Shown here piece by piece: positions 1 to 7,401 of a stretch of 8,398 nucleotides of DNA. The stretch is from the NCBI GenBank assembly GCA_020697025.1, contig JAJFBO010000039.1, positions 1-8,398 of the forward strand, read 5' to 3'. This DNA comes from Burkholderiales bacterium. Its GTDB lineage: Bacteria; Pseudomonadota; Gammaproteobacteria; Burkholderiales; UBA11063. Numbering within the stretch: position 1 is the first letter of the stretch; each line of letters begins with the position of its first letter. Position numbers and translations under genes: made by a program. Under the pieces are notes generated by a model. The model was given only the letters and a program-made list of their open reading frames with translations. It did no database searches and was not told the origin of the DNA.

Positions 1-761
1 TTACTTACAATCTTACGGATGGAGCAATTAACTATATTGCTGCAGGTACTTCAGGCGCTATTGCATCATCAAATAATTTGACGAATTGGTCCAATATAAA
101 CTCTACAACTACAAATAAAATAAATAGTATAAAATGCTTTAACTCAAATAACTGTTACGCACTTGGCGTACATGGAACGCTATTATTTTCTAATGATGGA
201 GCCGGAGCAATCTGGAATACTGTAAGTGTCCCTGTTACCAATAATTTAAATAGTATTGCATGCGGATACAGTAATTGTGTAATAGTTGGTAATAGTGGGA
301 CAATACTTACTAAAGCAGTTAATAATAACAGTTGGACTACCCAAGCATCTACTACTTCACAAAACTTGAATTCAGTAGTTTTTTTTAATACTTATAATAT
401 GTATGTTGCCGTTGGTAATAATGGAATTATTTTAACTTCAACAGACGGACTTACCTGGGAAAACTCTACTTTTGGCACTAATGATTTAAAAAGTGTAGAC
501 TGTGCATACAGCCATGTTGGCTGTATGGCAGTGGGAGCAAATGGTACTGTATTAACTTCATTAGATGGGACAGCCTGGGCTTTTGGTGTAACAGCAAATA
601 TTACCTCAAATTCTGTTACTTTTTATAATGGGTACTGGATTTTAGCTCAGAATGGTGCTATCAGATATTCATTAGATAATCCTGCTTTGTCATGGAATAA
701 GGCAGATACAGGAGTAAGTAGTATATCTGCGGTTAATATGAATAATATCCTAGGTTATTAA
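1..761 (+). CDS. Beta-propeller-like repeat protein with Asp-box-type motifs, 3' end only
   Basis: The frame is open from base 3, the first complete codon, so this is the C-terminal 252 residues of a longer protein whose start lies outside the window; the TTG at 78 is just an internal leucine codon. It ends with TAA at 759-761. It consists of about six repeats of roughly 40 residues with the pattern G-x-x-G-x-I/L-x-x-S-x-D-G-x-x-W, clearest in GIILTSTDGLTW and GTVLTSLDGTAW. The repeat tryptophans (visible residues 29, 71, 111, 152, 192, 231) are 39-42 apart. This resembles the Asp-box/BNR and YCF48-like photosystem-stability beta-propeller families. Three repeats carry close cysteine pairs (CFNSNNC, CGYSNC, CAYSHVGC), which suits an exported, disulfide-bearing protein. 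Asn, Ser and Thr are abundant. No enzymatic residues are recognisable; binding or adhesion at the cell surface is only an inference. Confidence 0.8.
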   Translation, partial: TYNLTDGAINYIAAGTSGAIASSNNLTNWSNINSTTTNKINSIKCFNSNNCYALGVHGTLLFSNDGAGAIWNTVSVPVTNNLNSIACGYSNCVIVGNSGTILTKAVNNNSWTTQASTTSQNLNSVVFFNTYNMYVAVGNNGIILTSTDGLTWENSTFGTNDLKSVDCAYSHVGCMAVGANGTVLTSLDGTAWAFGVTANITSNSVTFYNGYWILAQNGAIRYSLDNPALSWNKADTGVSSISAVNMNNILGY

Positions 762-772
762 ATATCATTATA

Positions 773-804
773 GTAATTACTTAATTTAAGTATTAAGTAA
801 TTAC
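773..804. terminator. Perfect 13-bp inverted repeat between convergent genes
   Basis: The arm GTAATTACTTAAT (773-785) pairs perfectly with ATTAAGTAATTAC (792-804) around a 6-nt loop. It lies 11 bp after the propeller-gene stop and 4 bp beyond the lipoprotein-gene stop on the other strand, where a bidirectional terminator is expected. The stem is AT-rich and neither side has a clean U-tract, so termination efficiency is uncertain. Confidence 0.6.
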
Positions 805-808
805 AGTT

Positions 809-3418
809 CTAATTGATGAAGCTAAAGCTGCCTAAATTCATAACTCCTAAATTAGATCCGGGAGGGGACACTAAATATAAAAAATACATAGATGTCAACG
901 GGATACCAGCAGTGTTAATTATTCCAATTGTACAATTGCCGTTCGGAATAGTTATTTTGCAATTGCCCGCACTCCCCCCGCCACTTCCACTGGCAAAAGT
1001 AAATGTTCCAGCACTGGTAAAATCTGATTGATTTAAAATAGTAACCTCTGTCTCTGCAGAAGTTCCCATTCCTCCTAAAAATTTTAGTATATTGGTTCCT
1101 CCAGATGCGCCAGTCGTCCAGATTGCCGGAGCCTGGGTAACTGTATTAAATGAGCTGGAATTTACAAATATCATACTATTACCTTCATATATGGGTGATG
1201 GATTTATAACCAGTCCAGAAGTTTTATTTTTATAACTAAACCCTGGTAAGCGAAAATTTATATTAGTATTAAAACTATATGAATTGTATAAGCTTGTATC
1301 TATTGCGCTAAACATTACAGTACAGGTTCCGCCTAGAGCATTTAGGATGGAGACTTTTGAACCAAATCCGCAGTTACCGCCTATAGCATAGTAACCAACT
1401 GGTAAAGTATTAAGAGCTACGTTAAAATTTTCGGCACTTTCACTTCCGGTATTTTGGTAAGTTATGGTGAATTCAATTGGCGGTAAGATTGGCGAATTTA
1501 TAAAAGTATAGGGGTTGCTGTTAATACCAGAACCGCCACTGGTATTATTTGCTATTACACTTAGTATATTTATTAATGCCGTAGATGAACTATTAAATGT
1601 CAAATTAGAAAATGCCTTTGCTGTTCCTCCAAAAGCTGCATATGTTATGACCATTTGCGAAGAAACCTGGATATCTGATTCGGTCGGGCCAAAACTGGCT
1701 ATAACTGTACAAGAGTCAGTGCCGCTACCCACAGGCCCTAATGTTTGGGGAAAATTGCAAGTCCCCCCTATATTTTTATACGAAGGAATATCTGAGTTAG
1801 TTAAGCTTTCAGAAATTATATTAGCCGGAAGCAAACTGGCATTTACAATAGTAAATGTTTTAGTCATAGTATCAATATTATCTGCTTTTATAGCATAGTT
1901 TACTGATCCGGGGATAATATAAACAAAAGCTGCACCTGCAATTGCCGAATAATTAATGGTGATTGAAGATGATGTATATTGGTCATGGCTTCCATCAGTT
2001 GCTCTGTAGCTGGCAATTTCACCAATTGTAAATGACGGGCCAGAAGATGGAACAGCAGGTGCATAACGGATAGTTAATATACAGCTTTGTCCAGAAGCTA
2101 AAAATTGGGTCCCATCAACAGCACACCTATCGTTACTACTTATATAAGTCATGCCTGCCGGGAGCTGTAATGGCGTAAATGAAATATTATTTAAAGCCAC
2201 ATTTCCAGTATTTGTTACCTGTATATCAATAGAATTAGTATTATTCACTATTGTATTATTTAAATTTCCACCTGAAAACATGGATAATCCGGCAACAGAC
2301 GATGTTGCAATATAGTTTACATTAAAAATAGCTGTCTGGTTATTTCCATTATTTACATAATTAATTAAAATCTGTTCTTGAATACTTAGGGTTAAATTAG
2401 CATTAACGGTAAACATGCATGCAGCCCCTGGATTTAATATACTATTGCATGTATTAATACCTTTGATGGGCATATTACCGGTTAGACTTAAACTATTAAT
2501 TGGCTGGTTACCATTATTAAATAAAGCTATTGCCTGCGGAGAACTTCCATCTGCCGGGTTGACAACAACATTTGCAGCTGAGGTTATCAGATTACCCGTA
2601 TCATTTTGCACTACATTAATGGGCACATTAAACATATAATCATTCTCGGATTTTGTAGAAGCTTTATTACCTGTAACTATTATATTGCCGGAAATTTTAC
2701 TTATATTTCCCGTATCAGAAACTTTCACTTCTAAAGTGCATAATGTACCAGCCAGAAAAGGAGGACTGCCTAGACAAGTAATATATGGCGCAAAAGCCAG
2801 GTTATTATTTTGACTAACTGCAAATATATTATTAACTGGTTTTGTTAGAATAAATGGGACACTAAAGGTAGTTGAACCGCCTGCAATATTATATAATGTA
2901 TTATTTATTACGGATATTTGTACCCCATTAGTATCAACAGGTATAGCATTTGAATAAGAAATTAATTGTGCAGCTGTAAAATTTTCTCCTGTAACAGAAT
3001 CATTAAAATTCATGGTTACTAAATATTGGCCTTGCGTATTAGAATTATTTGGGATATGTAGCTGGATTGTACATGAACCATTAGCCTGAATTTTACTACA
3101 TAAACCAACATTCACCGGACTAAAGGCTGATGCGGCATTTTGTGGAACATTAGAACCGGATGCACTATATAAAATGTAGCTTGCACCGGTCAATGTAAGC
3201 TGATCTGATAGATTATTGGTAACTATTGCATTTACACTATTGCCACCAAAACCAAAAGGAATAGTTGCTACATTACCAATATTTACAGGAACTGAATTTC
3301 TAACTGGATTAGGAGGTATCGGCGTGTTACCACCATTCCCGCTACCGCCACCACCCCCACCACATGAAATCAGCATTATACAAATAATATAAATTAATAT
3401 AATTTTTATTTTTAACAT
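809..3418 (-). CDS. Large lipoprotein of about seven Ig-like repeats with cysteine pairs
   Basis: An 869-residue protein predicted to be lipid-anchored. The N-terminus has lysines, a hydrophobic stretch and the lipobox LISC, so Cys19 should become the acylated first residue. It is followed by six glycines and a Gly/Asn/Pro-rich linker to about residue 40. The +2 residue is Gly, not Asp, which favours outer-membrane sorting if Lol rules apply. The mature part holds seven cysteine pairs (107/116, 215/227, 324/334, 432/446, 554/570, 683/699, 820/829) and no other cysteine except Cys19. Most pairs follow the pattern C-x(n)-G-x-x-C-hydrophobic, preceded by an N-x-G/S strand motif such as VTNTGNVALNN. 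This resembles choice-of-anchor D/HYDIN-like beta-sandwich domains. The start is fixed by the signal sequence and a GGAG site. It lies 46 bp downstream of apbC on the same strand, so readthrough is possible. Function unknown; a surface structural or adhesive role is inference. Confidence 0.88.
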   Translation of the reverse strand: MLKIKIILIYIICIMLISCGGGGGGSGNGGNTPIPPNPVRNSVPVNIGNVATIPFGFGGNSVNAIVTNNLSDQLTLTGASYILYSASGSNVPQNAASAFSPVNVGLCSKIQANGSCTIQLHIPNNSNTQGQYLVTMNFNDSVTGENFTAAQLISYSNAIPVDTNGVQISVINNTLYNIAGGSTTFSVPFILTKPVNNIFAVSQNNNLAFAPYITCLGSPPFLAGTLCTLEVKVSDTGNISKISGNIIVTGNKASTKSENDYMFNVPINVVQNDTGNLITSAANVVVNPADGSSPQAIALFNNGNQPINSLSLTGNMPIKGINTCNSILNPGAACMFTVNANLTLSIQEQILINYVNNGNNQTAIFNVNYIATSSVAGLSMFSGGNLNNTIVNNTNSIDIQVTNTGNVALNNISFTPLQLPAGMTYISSNDRCAVDGTQFLASGQSCILTIRYAPAVPSSGPSFTIGEIASYRATDGSHDQYTSSSITINYSAIAGAAFVYIIPGSVNYAIKADNIDTMTKTFTIVNASLLPANIISESLTNSDIPSYKNIGGTCNFPQTLGPVGSGTDSCTVIASFGPTESDIQVSSQMVITYAAFGGTAKAFSNLTFNSSSTALINILSVIANNTSGGSGINSNPYTFINSPILPPIEFTITYQNTGSESAENFNVALNTLPVGYYAIGGNCGFGSKVSILNALGGTCTVMFSAIDTSLYNSYSFNTNINFRLPGFSYKNKTSGLVINPSPIYEGNSMIFVNSSSFNTVTQAPAIWTTGASGGTNILKFLGGMGTSAETEVTILNQSDFTSAGTFTFASGSGGGSAGNCKITIPNGNCTIGIINTAGIPLTSMYFLYLVSPPGSNLGVMNLGSFSFIN

Positions 3419-3426
3419 TTCATCAT

Positions 3427-3430
3427 CTCC
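3427..3430 (-). promoter_or_regulatory. Ribosome binding site of the lipoprotein gene
   Basis: On the minus strand GGAG lies 8 nt before the ATG at 3418. It supports this start, which is also the one that yields a correct lipoprotein signal peptide. Confidence 0.65.
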
Positions 3431-3464
3431 ATGACATATAAAATAACTATCTTAAATTACTAAT

Positions 3465-4310
3465 TTAAATAGTCGATACTTTGCCGATTTTTGCTGAATA
3501 GTCCTTGGGTAATTTGGCTAACTCCGCTTCGAGCGAAGCGGCTAAATCCATATACAGTTTGGCTACAGTATCCTCACCCAGAGCTATCGGGCATCCTTCA
3601 TCAGAAGATTGGCGGATTTGAATATCTAAGGGTAACTTCGCTAATAATGGAAGATTATATCCTGCAGCTAGTTTATCCCCTCCACTACTGCCAAAGATAG
3701 CCTCTACATGACCACAATTAGTACACTTATGCGTACTCATATTTTCGATAACGCCTAAGCATGTAATACCCAACTTTTTATACATTTCAATACTTTTAGT
3801 AACATCTACCAAAGCTATGTCCTGAGGAGTCGTAATTGTTATCACACCAGTAATTGGCATTTTTTGACACATCGTCAAATGGATATCTCCGGTTCCGGGC
3901 GGCATATCAATAATCATATAATCCAATTCATTCCAATTAGTATCAAACATCATCTGATTAAGTGCTTTATTAACAATGGCCCCGCGCCAGATAGCTGGTT
4001 GTTTTTCATCAATTAAAAAGCCAAAGGATAATATTTTAATTCCGTATTTATCTAAAGGCACAAAACAAGCCTCAACCACATCAGGTTTAAACCCACGCTC
4101 ACCAACTAGCATTGGGACTGAAGGTCCATAAATATCGGCGTCTAATAAACCAACACCTGCCCCGGTTTTAGCCAAAGCAATTGCTAAATTTAGCGCAGTA
4201 GTAGATTTACCCACGCCACCCTTACCGCTGGTAACAGCTATAATATTTTTTATATTAGGGATCCTGGTAAGTCCGGCCCCTACTTTATGTGCTATAATAT
4301 CGTTTCTCAT
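3465..4310 (-). CDS. apbC: Mrp/ApbC-family P-loop ATPase, iron-sulfur cluster carrier (short form)
   Basis: A 281-residue MinD/NBP35-type ATPase. Family members bind a [4Fe-4S] cluster between two subunits and deliver it to apoproteins in the cytoplasm. The deviant Walker [10 protein letters not shown] is at residues 29-37, DADIYGPS at 57-64, and the Walker B region [10 protein letters not shown] at 133-142. The cluster-binding CxxC is Cys196/Cys199 (CTNC). E. coli and most proteobacterial Mrp proteins are about 360-370 residues because of an N-terminal MIP18/DUF59 domain; that domain is absent here. The ATG at 4310 is the only start before the Walker A, and the frame hits a stop upstream at 4368-4370, so the short form is not a start-calling error. 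The minus-strand GGAAA 6 nt before the ATG is a modest ribosome site. The gene is divergent from metG with a 25-bp gap. Confidence 0.95.
   Translation of the reverse strand: MRNDIIAHKVGAGLTRIPNIKNIIAVTSGKGGVGKSTTALNLAIALAKTGAGVGLLDADIYGPSVPMLVGERGFKPDVVEACFVPLDKYGIKILSFGFLIDEKQPAIWRGAIVNKALNQMMFDTNWNELDYMIIDMPPGTGDIHLTMCQKMPITGVITITTPQDIALVDVTKSIEMYKKLGITCLGVIENMSTHKCTNCGHVEAIFGSSGGDKLAAGYNLPLLAKLPLDIQIRQSSDEGCPIALGEDTVAKLYMDLAASLEAELAKLPKDYSAKIGKVSTI
3524..3541. repeat. GC-rich perfect palindromic hairpin inside apbC
   Basis: CCGCTTCG (3524-3531) and CGAAGCGG (3534-3541) form a perfect 8-bp inverted repeat with a 2-nt AG centre. It lies in the last part of apbC, in the codons for residues Ala-Ser-Leu-Glu-Ala near positions 258-263. 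It is conspicuously GC-rich for this DNA and is flanked by the direct repeat GGCTAA (3516-3521 and 3540-3545). Function unknown. Confidence 0.5.
4290..4298 (+). promoter_or_regulatory. Predicted extended -10 promoter of metG, inside apbC
   Basis: TGCTATAAT is a perfect extended -10 element (TGn plus TATAAT at 4293-4298). No good -35 is seen at 16-18 bp, which extended -10 promoters tolerate. The expected start of transcription is near 4305, giving metG a leader of about 31 nt with no recognisable Shine-Dalgarno. The TATAAT bases also encode the two isoleucines at apbC codons 5-6 on the other strand. Confidence 0.55.
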
Positions 4311-4326
4311 AAATTTTTTCCAGATT

Positions 4327-4355
4327 ATTAAAACTATGCAAAAATTAATTGTTAC
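4327..4355 (-). promoter_or_regulatory. Candidate promoter of apbC, reaching into metG
   Basis: On the minus strand GTAACA (4355-4350, 4 of 6 matches to the sigma70 -35) is followed after exactly 17 bp by TTTAAT (4332-4327, 5 of 6 matches to the -10). Transcription would start near 4320, leaving a leader of about 10 nt. The -35 lies within metG codons 5-7. In AT-rich DNA such matches arise by chance, so this is tentative. Confidence 0.35.
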
Positions 4356-6381
4356 CTGCGCACTGCCTTATGCTAATGGCAGCCTTCACTTTGGACATAT
4401 ATTAGAACAAATCCAAGCTGATATATGGGTACGTTTTCATAAAATGCAATCATATGAATGCTATTTTATTTGTGCAACTGACACTCATGGTACACCAATT
4501 ATGCTAAAAGCACAGCATTTGGGCATACCCCCTGAAGAGCTAATAAAGTCGGTTCATCAGGATCATCTGGCAGATTTAAATGCTTTTGGAATCAGTTTTG
4601 ACAATTACTATAACACACATTCACAAGAAAGTGAATTATTAGTTTATCAAATATATAATCGTCTAAAACAAAACAATAAGATATATAGTAAAGTTATCAA
4701 CCAATTATATGATGAAGAAAAAGGTATGTTTCTCCCTGATAGATTTATCAAGGGCACCTGTCCTAAATGCAGGGCTGTTGATCAATATGGTGATAATTGT
4801 GAGGCCTGCGGCACTACTTATAGTCCAATGGACTTAATCGATGCATATTCAACCATCTCTGGTAATAAACCAGTTATAAAAGAATCTGAACATTATTTCT
4901 TTAAACTCAGTGAATGCAGCGAATTTCTAAAAAAATGGTTGGATACTGACAACCGCCTGCAAGTAGAAGCCAAGAATAAAATGCAGGAATGGCTGGAGTC
5001 TGGCTTGCAAGACTGGGATATCTCACGGGATAAACCATACTTTGGTTTTCCAATACCAGATACCCATGATAAATTTTTTTATGTATGGCTTGATGCCCCG
5101 GTTGGATATTTGGCCAGTTTGCTTAACTTCTGTAATACTAATAATATTAACTACGATGATTTATGGCAAGATGATAATGTTAAACTCTATCACTTTATTG
5201 GTAAAGATGTTTTATATTTTCATGCCCTGTTTTGGCCGGCAGTACTATACTACTCAAATTATAAAACGCCTCAGAGCGTTTTTGTTCATGGATTTCTAAC
5301 TGTAGACGGCCAAAAAATGTCCAAGTCACGCGGAACATTTATTACAGCAAAAAGTTATCTGCAATCTGGATTATCACCAACGTTTTATCGTTACTATATT
5401 GCAAGTAAACTAAGTAATAAAATTGAAGATATTGATTTATCACTAGATGACTTTATCGCCCGGGTTAATTCTGAACTAGTGGGTAAATTTATTAATATTG
5501 CAGCTCGCAGCAGTAGTTTTTTAAGCAAGAATTTTGATAATAAATTATGTGCAAAAACCCAAGACAATAGTTTACTTGACCAGGTGTTATTAATAAAAGA
5601 AACTGTTGCCAAATATTATACTGAGCGTGAATATAATAAAGCAATCAGGACAATTATGGCAGTAGTGGATGAAATAAATGTATATGTAGATAATACAAAG
5701 CCATGGATTTTAGCTAAAGACCCGGCAAAACAAGAAGAATTACATAAGGTATGTAGTATATTAATTAATGCATTTCGTTTAATTAGTATTTATTTAAAGC
5801 CTATTGTTCCTGATTTAATTGCTAAAATTGAAGAGTTTTTAAATATTAGCCCATTAATGTGGTCTGATTTAAATAGTAGTTTATGTAATCATGCCATTAA
5901 ACCTTATTCACATTTAATTTCAAGGATTGAACCAAAAATGATTGAGAACATGTTAGAAATAAATAAAGCAAGTATTAATGATACTAATGTTCCAAGTAAC
6001 TTAGCAGCTGAAAATAGCATAGTAGCCACACAATATGAAGCTATTGCAGAAACTGTAAATATTGATGATTTTGCTAAAATAGATTTACGGGTAGCCAGGA
6101 TAATTGATGCCAAGCATGTTGAAGGTGCAGACAAGCTATTACAAATTACCCTGGATATTGGCAGTGAACAACGCAATGTTTTTGCTGGGATTAAATCCGC
6201 ATATAATCCAGTGGACTTAATTGGCAAGCACACTATAATGGTAGCTAATTTAGCACCACGTAAAATGAAATTTGGCCTAAGCGAAGGTATGATACTTGCT
6301 GCTAGTTCAGAAGACAAAAATAGTGGTATTTATATACTGGAACCTGATGAAGGTGCAAAACCGGGTATGAGGGTTAGGTAA
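4336..6381 (+). CDS. metG: Methionyl-tRNA synthetase
   Basis: This cytoplasmic class I aminoacyl-tRNA synthetase charges tRNA-Met with methionine using ATP. Its 681 residues match the E. coli type (677). The N-terminal [14 protein letters not shown] segment reads [10 protein letters not shown] at 6-15, followed by the HIGH-box equivalent HFGH at 18-21. A zinc knuckle of the CxxC-x9-CxxC type uses Cys142, 145, 155 and 158. The KMSKS loop is intact at 327-331. The helical anticodon-binding domain includes NTKPW around 453-457. From about residue 575 to the end there is a tRNA-binding OB-fold domain of the Arc1p/Trbp111 type, which mediates dimerisation and tRNA binding in family members. The start is fixed by the family's N-terminus. 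No Shine-Dalgarno precedes it. It is divergent from apbC and appears to lead a unit with rdgB, the rhodanese gene and the membrane-protein gene. Confidence 0.98.
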   Translation: MQKLIVTCALPYANGSLHFGHILEQIQADIWVRFHKMQSYECYFICATDTHGTPIMLKAQHLGIPPEELIKSVHQDHLADLNAFGISFDNYYNTHSQESELLVYQIYNRLKQNNKIYSKVINQLYDEEKGMFLPDRFIKGTCPKCRAVDQYGDNCEACGTTYSPMDLIDAYSTISGNKPVIKESEHYFFKLSECSEFLKKWLDTDNRLQVEAKNKMQEWLESGLQDWDISRDKPYFGFPIPDTHDKFFYVWLDAPVGYLASLLNFCNTNNINYDDLWQDDNVKLYHFIGKDVLYFHALFWPAVLYYSNYKTPQSVFVHGFLTVDGQKMSKSRGTFITAKSYLQSGLSPTFYRYYIASKLSNKIEDIDLSLDDFIARVNSELVGKFINIAARSSSFLSKNFDNKLCAKTQDNSLLDQVLLIKETVAKYYTEREYNKAIRTIMAVVDEINVYVDNTKPWILAKDPAKQEELHKVCSILINAFRLISIYLKPIVPDLIAKIEEFLNISPLMWSDLNSSLCNHAIKPYSHLISRIEPKMIENMLEINKASINDTNVPSNLAAENSIVATQYEAIAETVNIDDFAKIDLRVARIIDAKHVEGADKLLQITLDIGSEQRNVFAGIKSAYNPVDLIGKHTIMVANLAPRKMKFGLSEGMILAASSEDKNSGIYILEPDEGAKPGMRVR

Positions 6382-6410
6382 TTGACTATAAAATTAAACC
6401 TGTTTATACT
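6382..6410 (+). promoter_or_regulatory. Near-consensus sigma70 promoter between metG and rdgB
   Basis: TTGACT (6382-6387, 5 of 6) and TATACT (6405-6410, 5 of 6) are separated by exactly 17 bp. The -35 begins immediately after the metG stop codon. Transcription would begin near 6416-6418, only 2-4 nt before the rdgB ATG. Confidence 0.55.
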
Positions 6411-6419
6411 GCAAGAGAA

Positions 6420-7001
6420 ATGAAACAGCTAGTACTTGCTTCAAATAATCCAGGTAAAATTAAAGAGTTTAGCAGTATATTTGCAAGTATTGGAATAGAG
6501 ATTATTCCTCAAGCAAAGCTAAACGTGCCAGAGATTGATGAACCATATTTCACTTTTGTAGAAAATTCGCTGCATAAAGCCAGGCATTGCAGTAAAGTCA
6601 CTGGTTTACCTGCACTTGCTGATGACTCTGGTTTATGTGTTAATGCACTTAATGGACAACCAGGAGTATTTTCTGCAAGATATGCGGGACTGCCACGTAA
6701 TGATGCCAAAAATAATGTAAAACTAATTGAGGATTTGCAAGGACATAATGATAGATCAGCCTTTTATTATGTTGTTTTAGTTATGGTTAATGGTTGTAAT
6801 GACCCCAGGCCGATAATTGCTGATGGAAGTTTACATGGTGAAATTGTAGATAAAGCACAAGGTAATGGCGGGTTTGGTTATAATCCACACTTTTATTTGC
6901 CAGAATATAAAATGACGATTGCCGAGTTAGACTCAGAGATTAGAAATCAAATTAGCCATAGAGCATTAGCAATTAAAAATTTAATGGCTAAAATTTCATA
7001 G
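6420..7001 (+). CDS. rdgB: Noncanonical purine NTP pyrophosphatase, RdgB/HAM1 family
   Basis: The family hydrolyses dITP, ITP, XTP and related deaminated purine nucleotides to monophosphate and pyrophosphate, keeping them out of DNA and RNA. Its 193 residues compare with 197 in E. coli RdgB. The substrate-loop motif SNNPGK is at 8-13, ENSLHKAR at 48-55, the catalytic ADDSGL at 67-72 (Asp69), GVFSARYAG at 82-90, GGFGYNP at 150-156 and SHR at 179-181. Two usually conserved positions differ: FGYDP reads FGYNP (Asn155), and the lysine before the SHR motif is Arg175. Both are single-base changes; Lys-to-Arg is conservative, Asp-to-Asn less so. The start is fixed because the family begins right before the substrate loop. 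Only a weak AGAG precedes it. It lies 38 bp after metG and 12 bp before the rhodanese gene. Activity is probable but not certain. Confidence 0.95.
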   Translation: MKQLVLASNNPGKIKEFSSIFASIGIEIIPQAKLNVPEIDEPYFTFVENSLHKARHCSKVTGLPALADDSGLCVNALNGQPGVFSARYAGLPRNDAKNNVKLIEDLQGHNDRSAFYYVVLVMVNGCNDPRPIIADGSLHGEIVDKAQGNGGFGYNPHFYLPEYKMTIAELDSEIRNQISHRALAIKNLMAKIS

Positions 7002-7003
7002 GA
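7001..7003 (+). promoter_or_regulatory. Ribosome binding site of the rhodanese gene
   Basis: GGA, within taGGAAA overlapping the rdgB stop codon, lies 10 nt before the rhodanese ATG. The overlap suggests translational coupling of the two genes. Confidence 0.4.
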
Positions 7004-7013
7004 AATAAAAATT

Positions 7014-7379
7014 ATGCATAATATAGATTTTTTACAGCTAGTTGAAGAATATCGCCCACTGGTTAAAGAAACTGATGTATCAACAGTTAAAGCCAGACTA
7101 GATGCTAACGAAAATTTTACTTTAATTGATGTACGTGAAGACCATGAGTGGGTACAAGGCCATATCCCAAATGCAACTCATATGGCGCGTGGTATTATCG
7201 AACGGGATATTGAAAAAAGTATTCCCGACAAATCAGCACCAATTATCCTTTACTGCGGCGGCGGGTTTCGTTCAGTATTATCAGCTTATAACCTGCAAAA
7301 AATGGGTTATACTAATGTTATATCTATGGATGGCGGTATAAAAGACTGGCTTAATCATGGGTTTAGATTAGAGATATAA
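7014..7379 (+). CDS. Single-domain rhodanese-like protein
   Basis: A 121-residue protein with one rhodanese (sulfurtransferase) domain spanning about residues 18-119. Recognisable are DVRE at 39-42, GHIPNA at 49-54 and the active-site loop CGGGFR at 81-86, in which Cys81 would carry the persulfide. The C-terminal MDGGIKDW segment (105-112) is typical of the fold. The catalytic cysteine and loop arginine are present, so the protein should be active. No signal peptide or membrane segment is seen, so it is cytoplasmic. Such domains pass sulfur between donors and acceptors; the real substrate cannot be told from sequence. The apbC gene nearby handles Fe-S clusters, but it is on the other strand beyond metG, so a joint role is speculation. 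It lies 12 bp after rdgB and 22 bp before the next gene. Confidence 0.93.
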   Translation: MHNIDFLQLVEEYRPLVKETDVSTVKARLDANENFTLIDVREDHEWVQGHIPNATHMARGIIERDIEKSIPDKSAPIILYCGGGFRSVLSAYNLQKMGYTNVISMDGGIKDWLNHGFRLEI

Positions 7380-7401
7380 CTCATTTAATTAAGAAATTTT
7401 A

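Noticed and set aside
78..80. TTG as the start of the propeller-protein gene
   Set aside because: The same frame is open to the window edge and the residues before it (such as YIAAGTSGAIASS) continue the repeat pattern, so the gene starts outside the window.
1515..1898. Plus-strand open frame opposite the lipoprotein gene (with similar ones at 813-1031 and 2415-2639)
   Set aside because: They lie antisense to a well-supported gene, have no ribosome site or recognisable domain, and show only the hydrophobic bias of a reverse-frame shadow.
3338..3363. Glycine-codon tract after the lipobox as a phase-variable repeat
   Set aside because: The codons are mixed (GGT, GGG, GGC) with no long perfect repeat unit, and a run of glycines after the lipid-bearing cysteine is common in such lipoproteins.
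3452..3468. TTAAATT-ACT-AATTTAA hairpin at the end of apbC as a terminator
   Set aside because: The stem is only seven A-T pairs with no following U-tract; it is expected by chance in DNA this AT-rich.
5904..6317. Minus-strand open frame opposite metG (and 5394-5612)
   Set aside because: It is antisense to conserved metG coding sequence, with no start signals or family resemblance.
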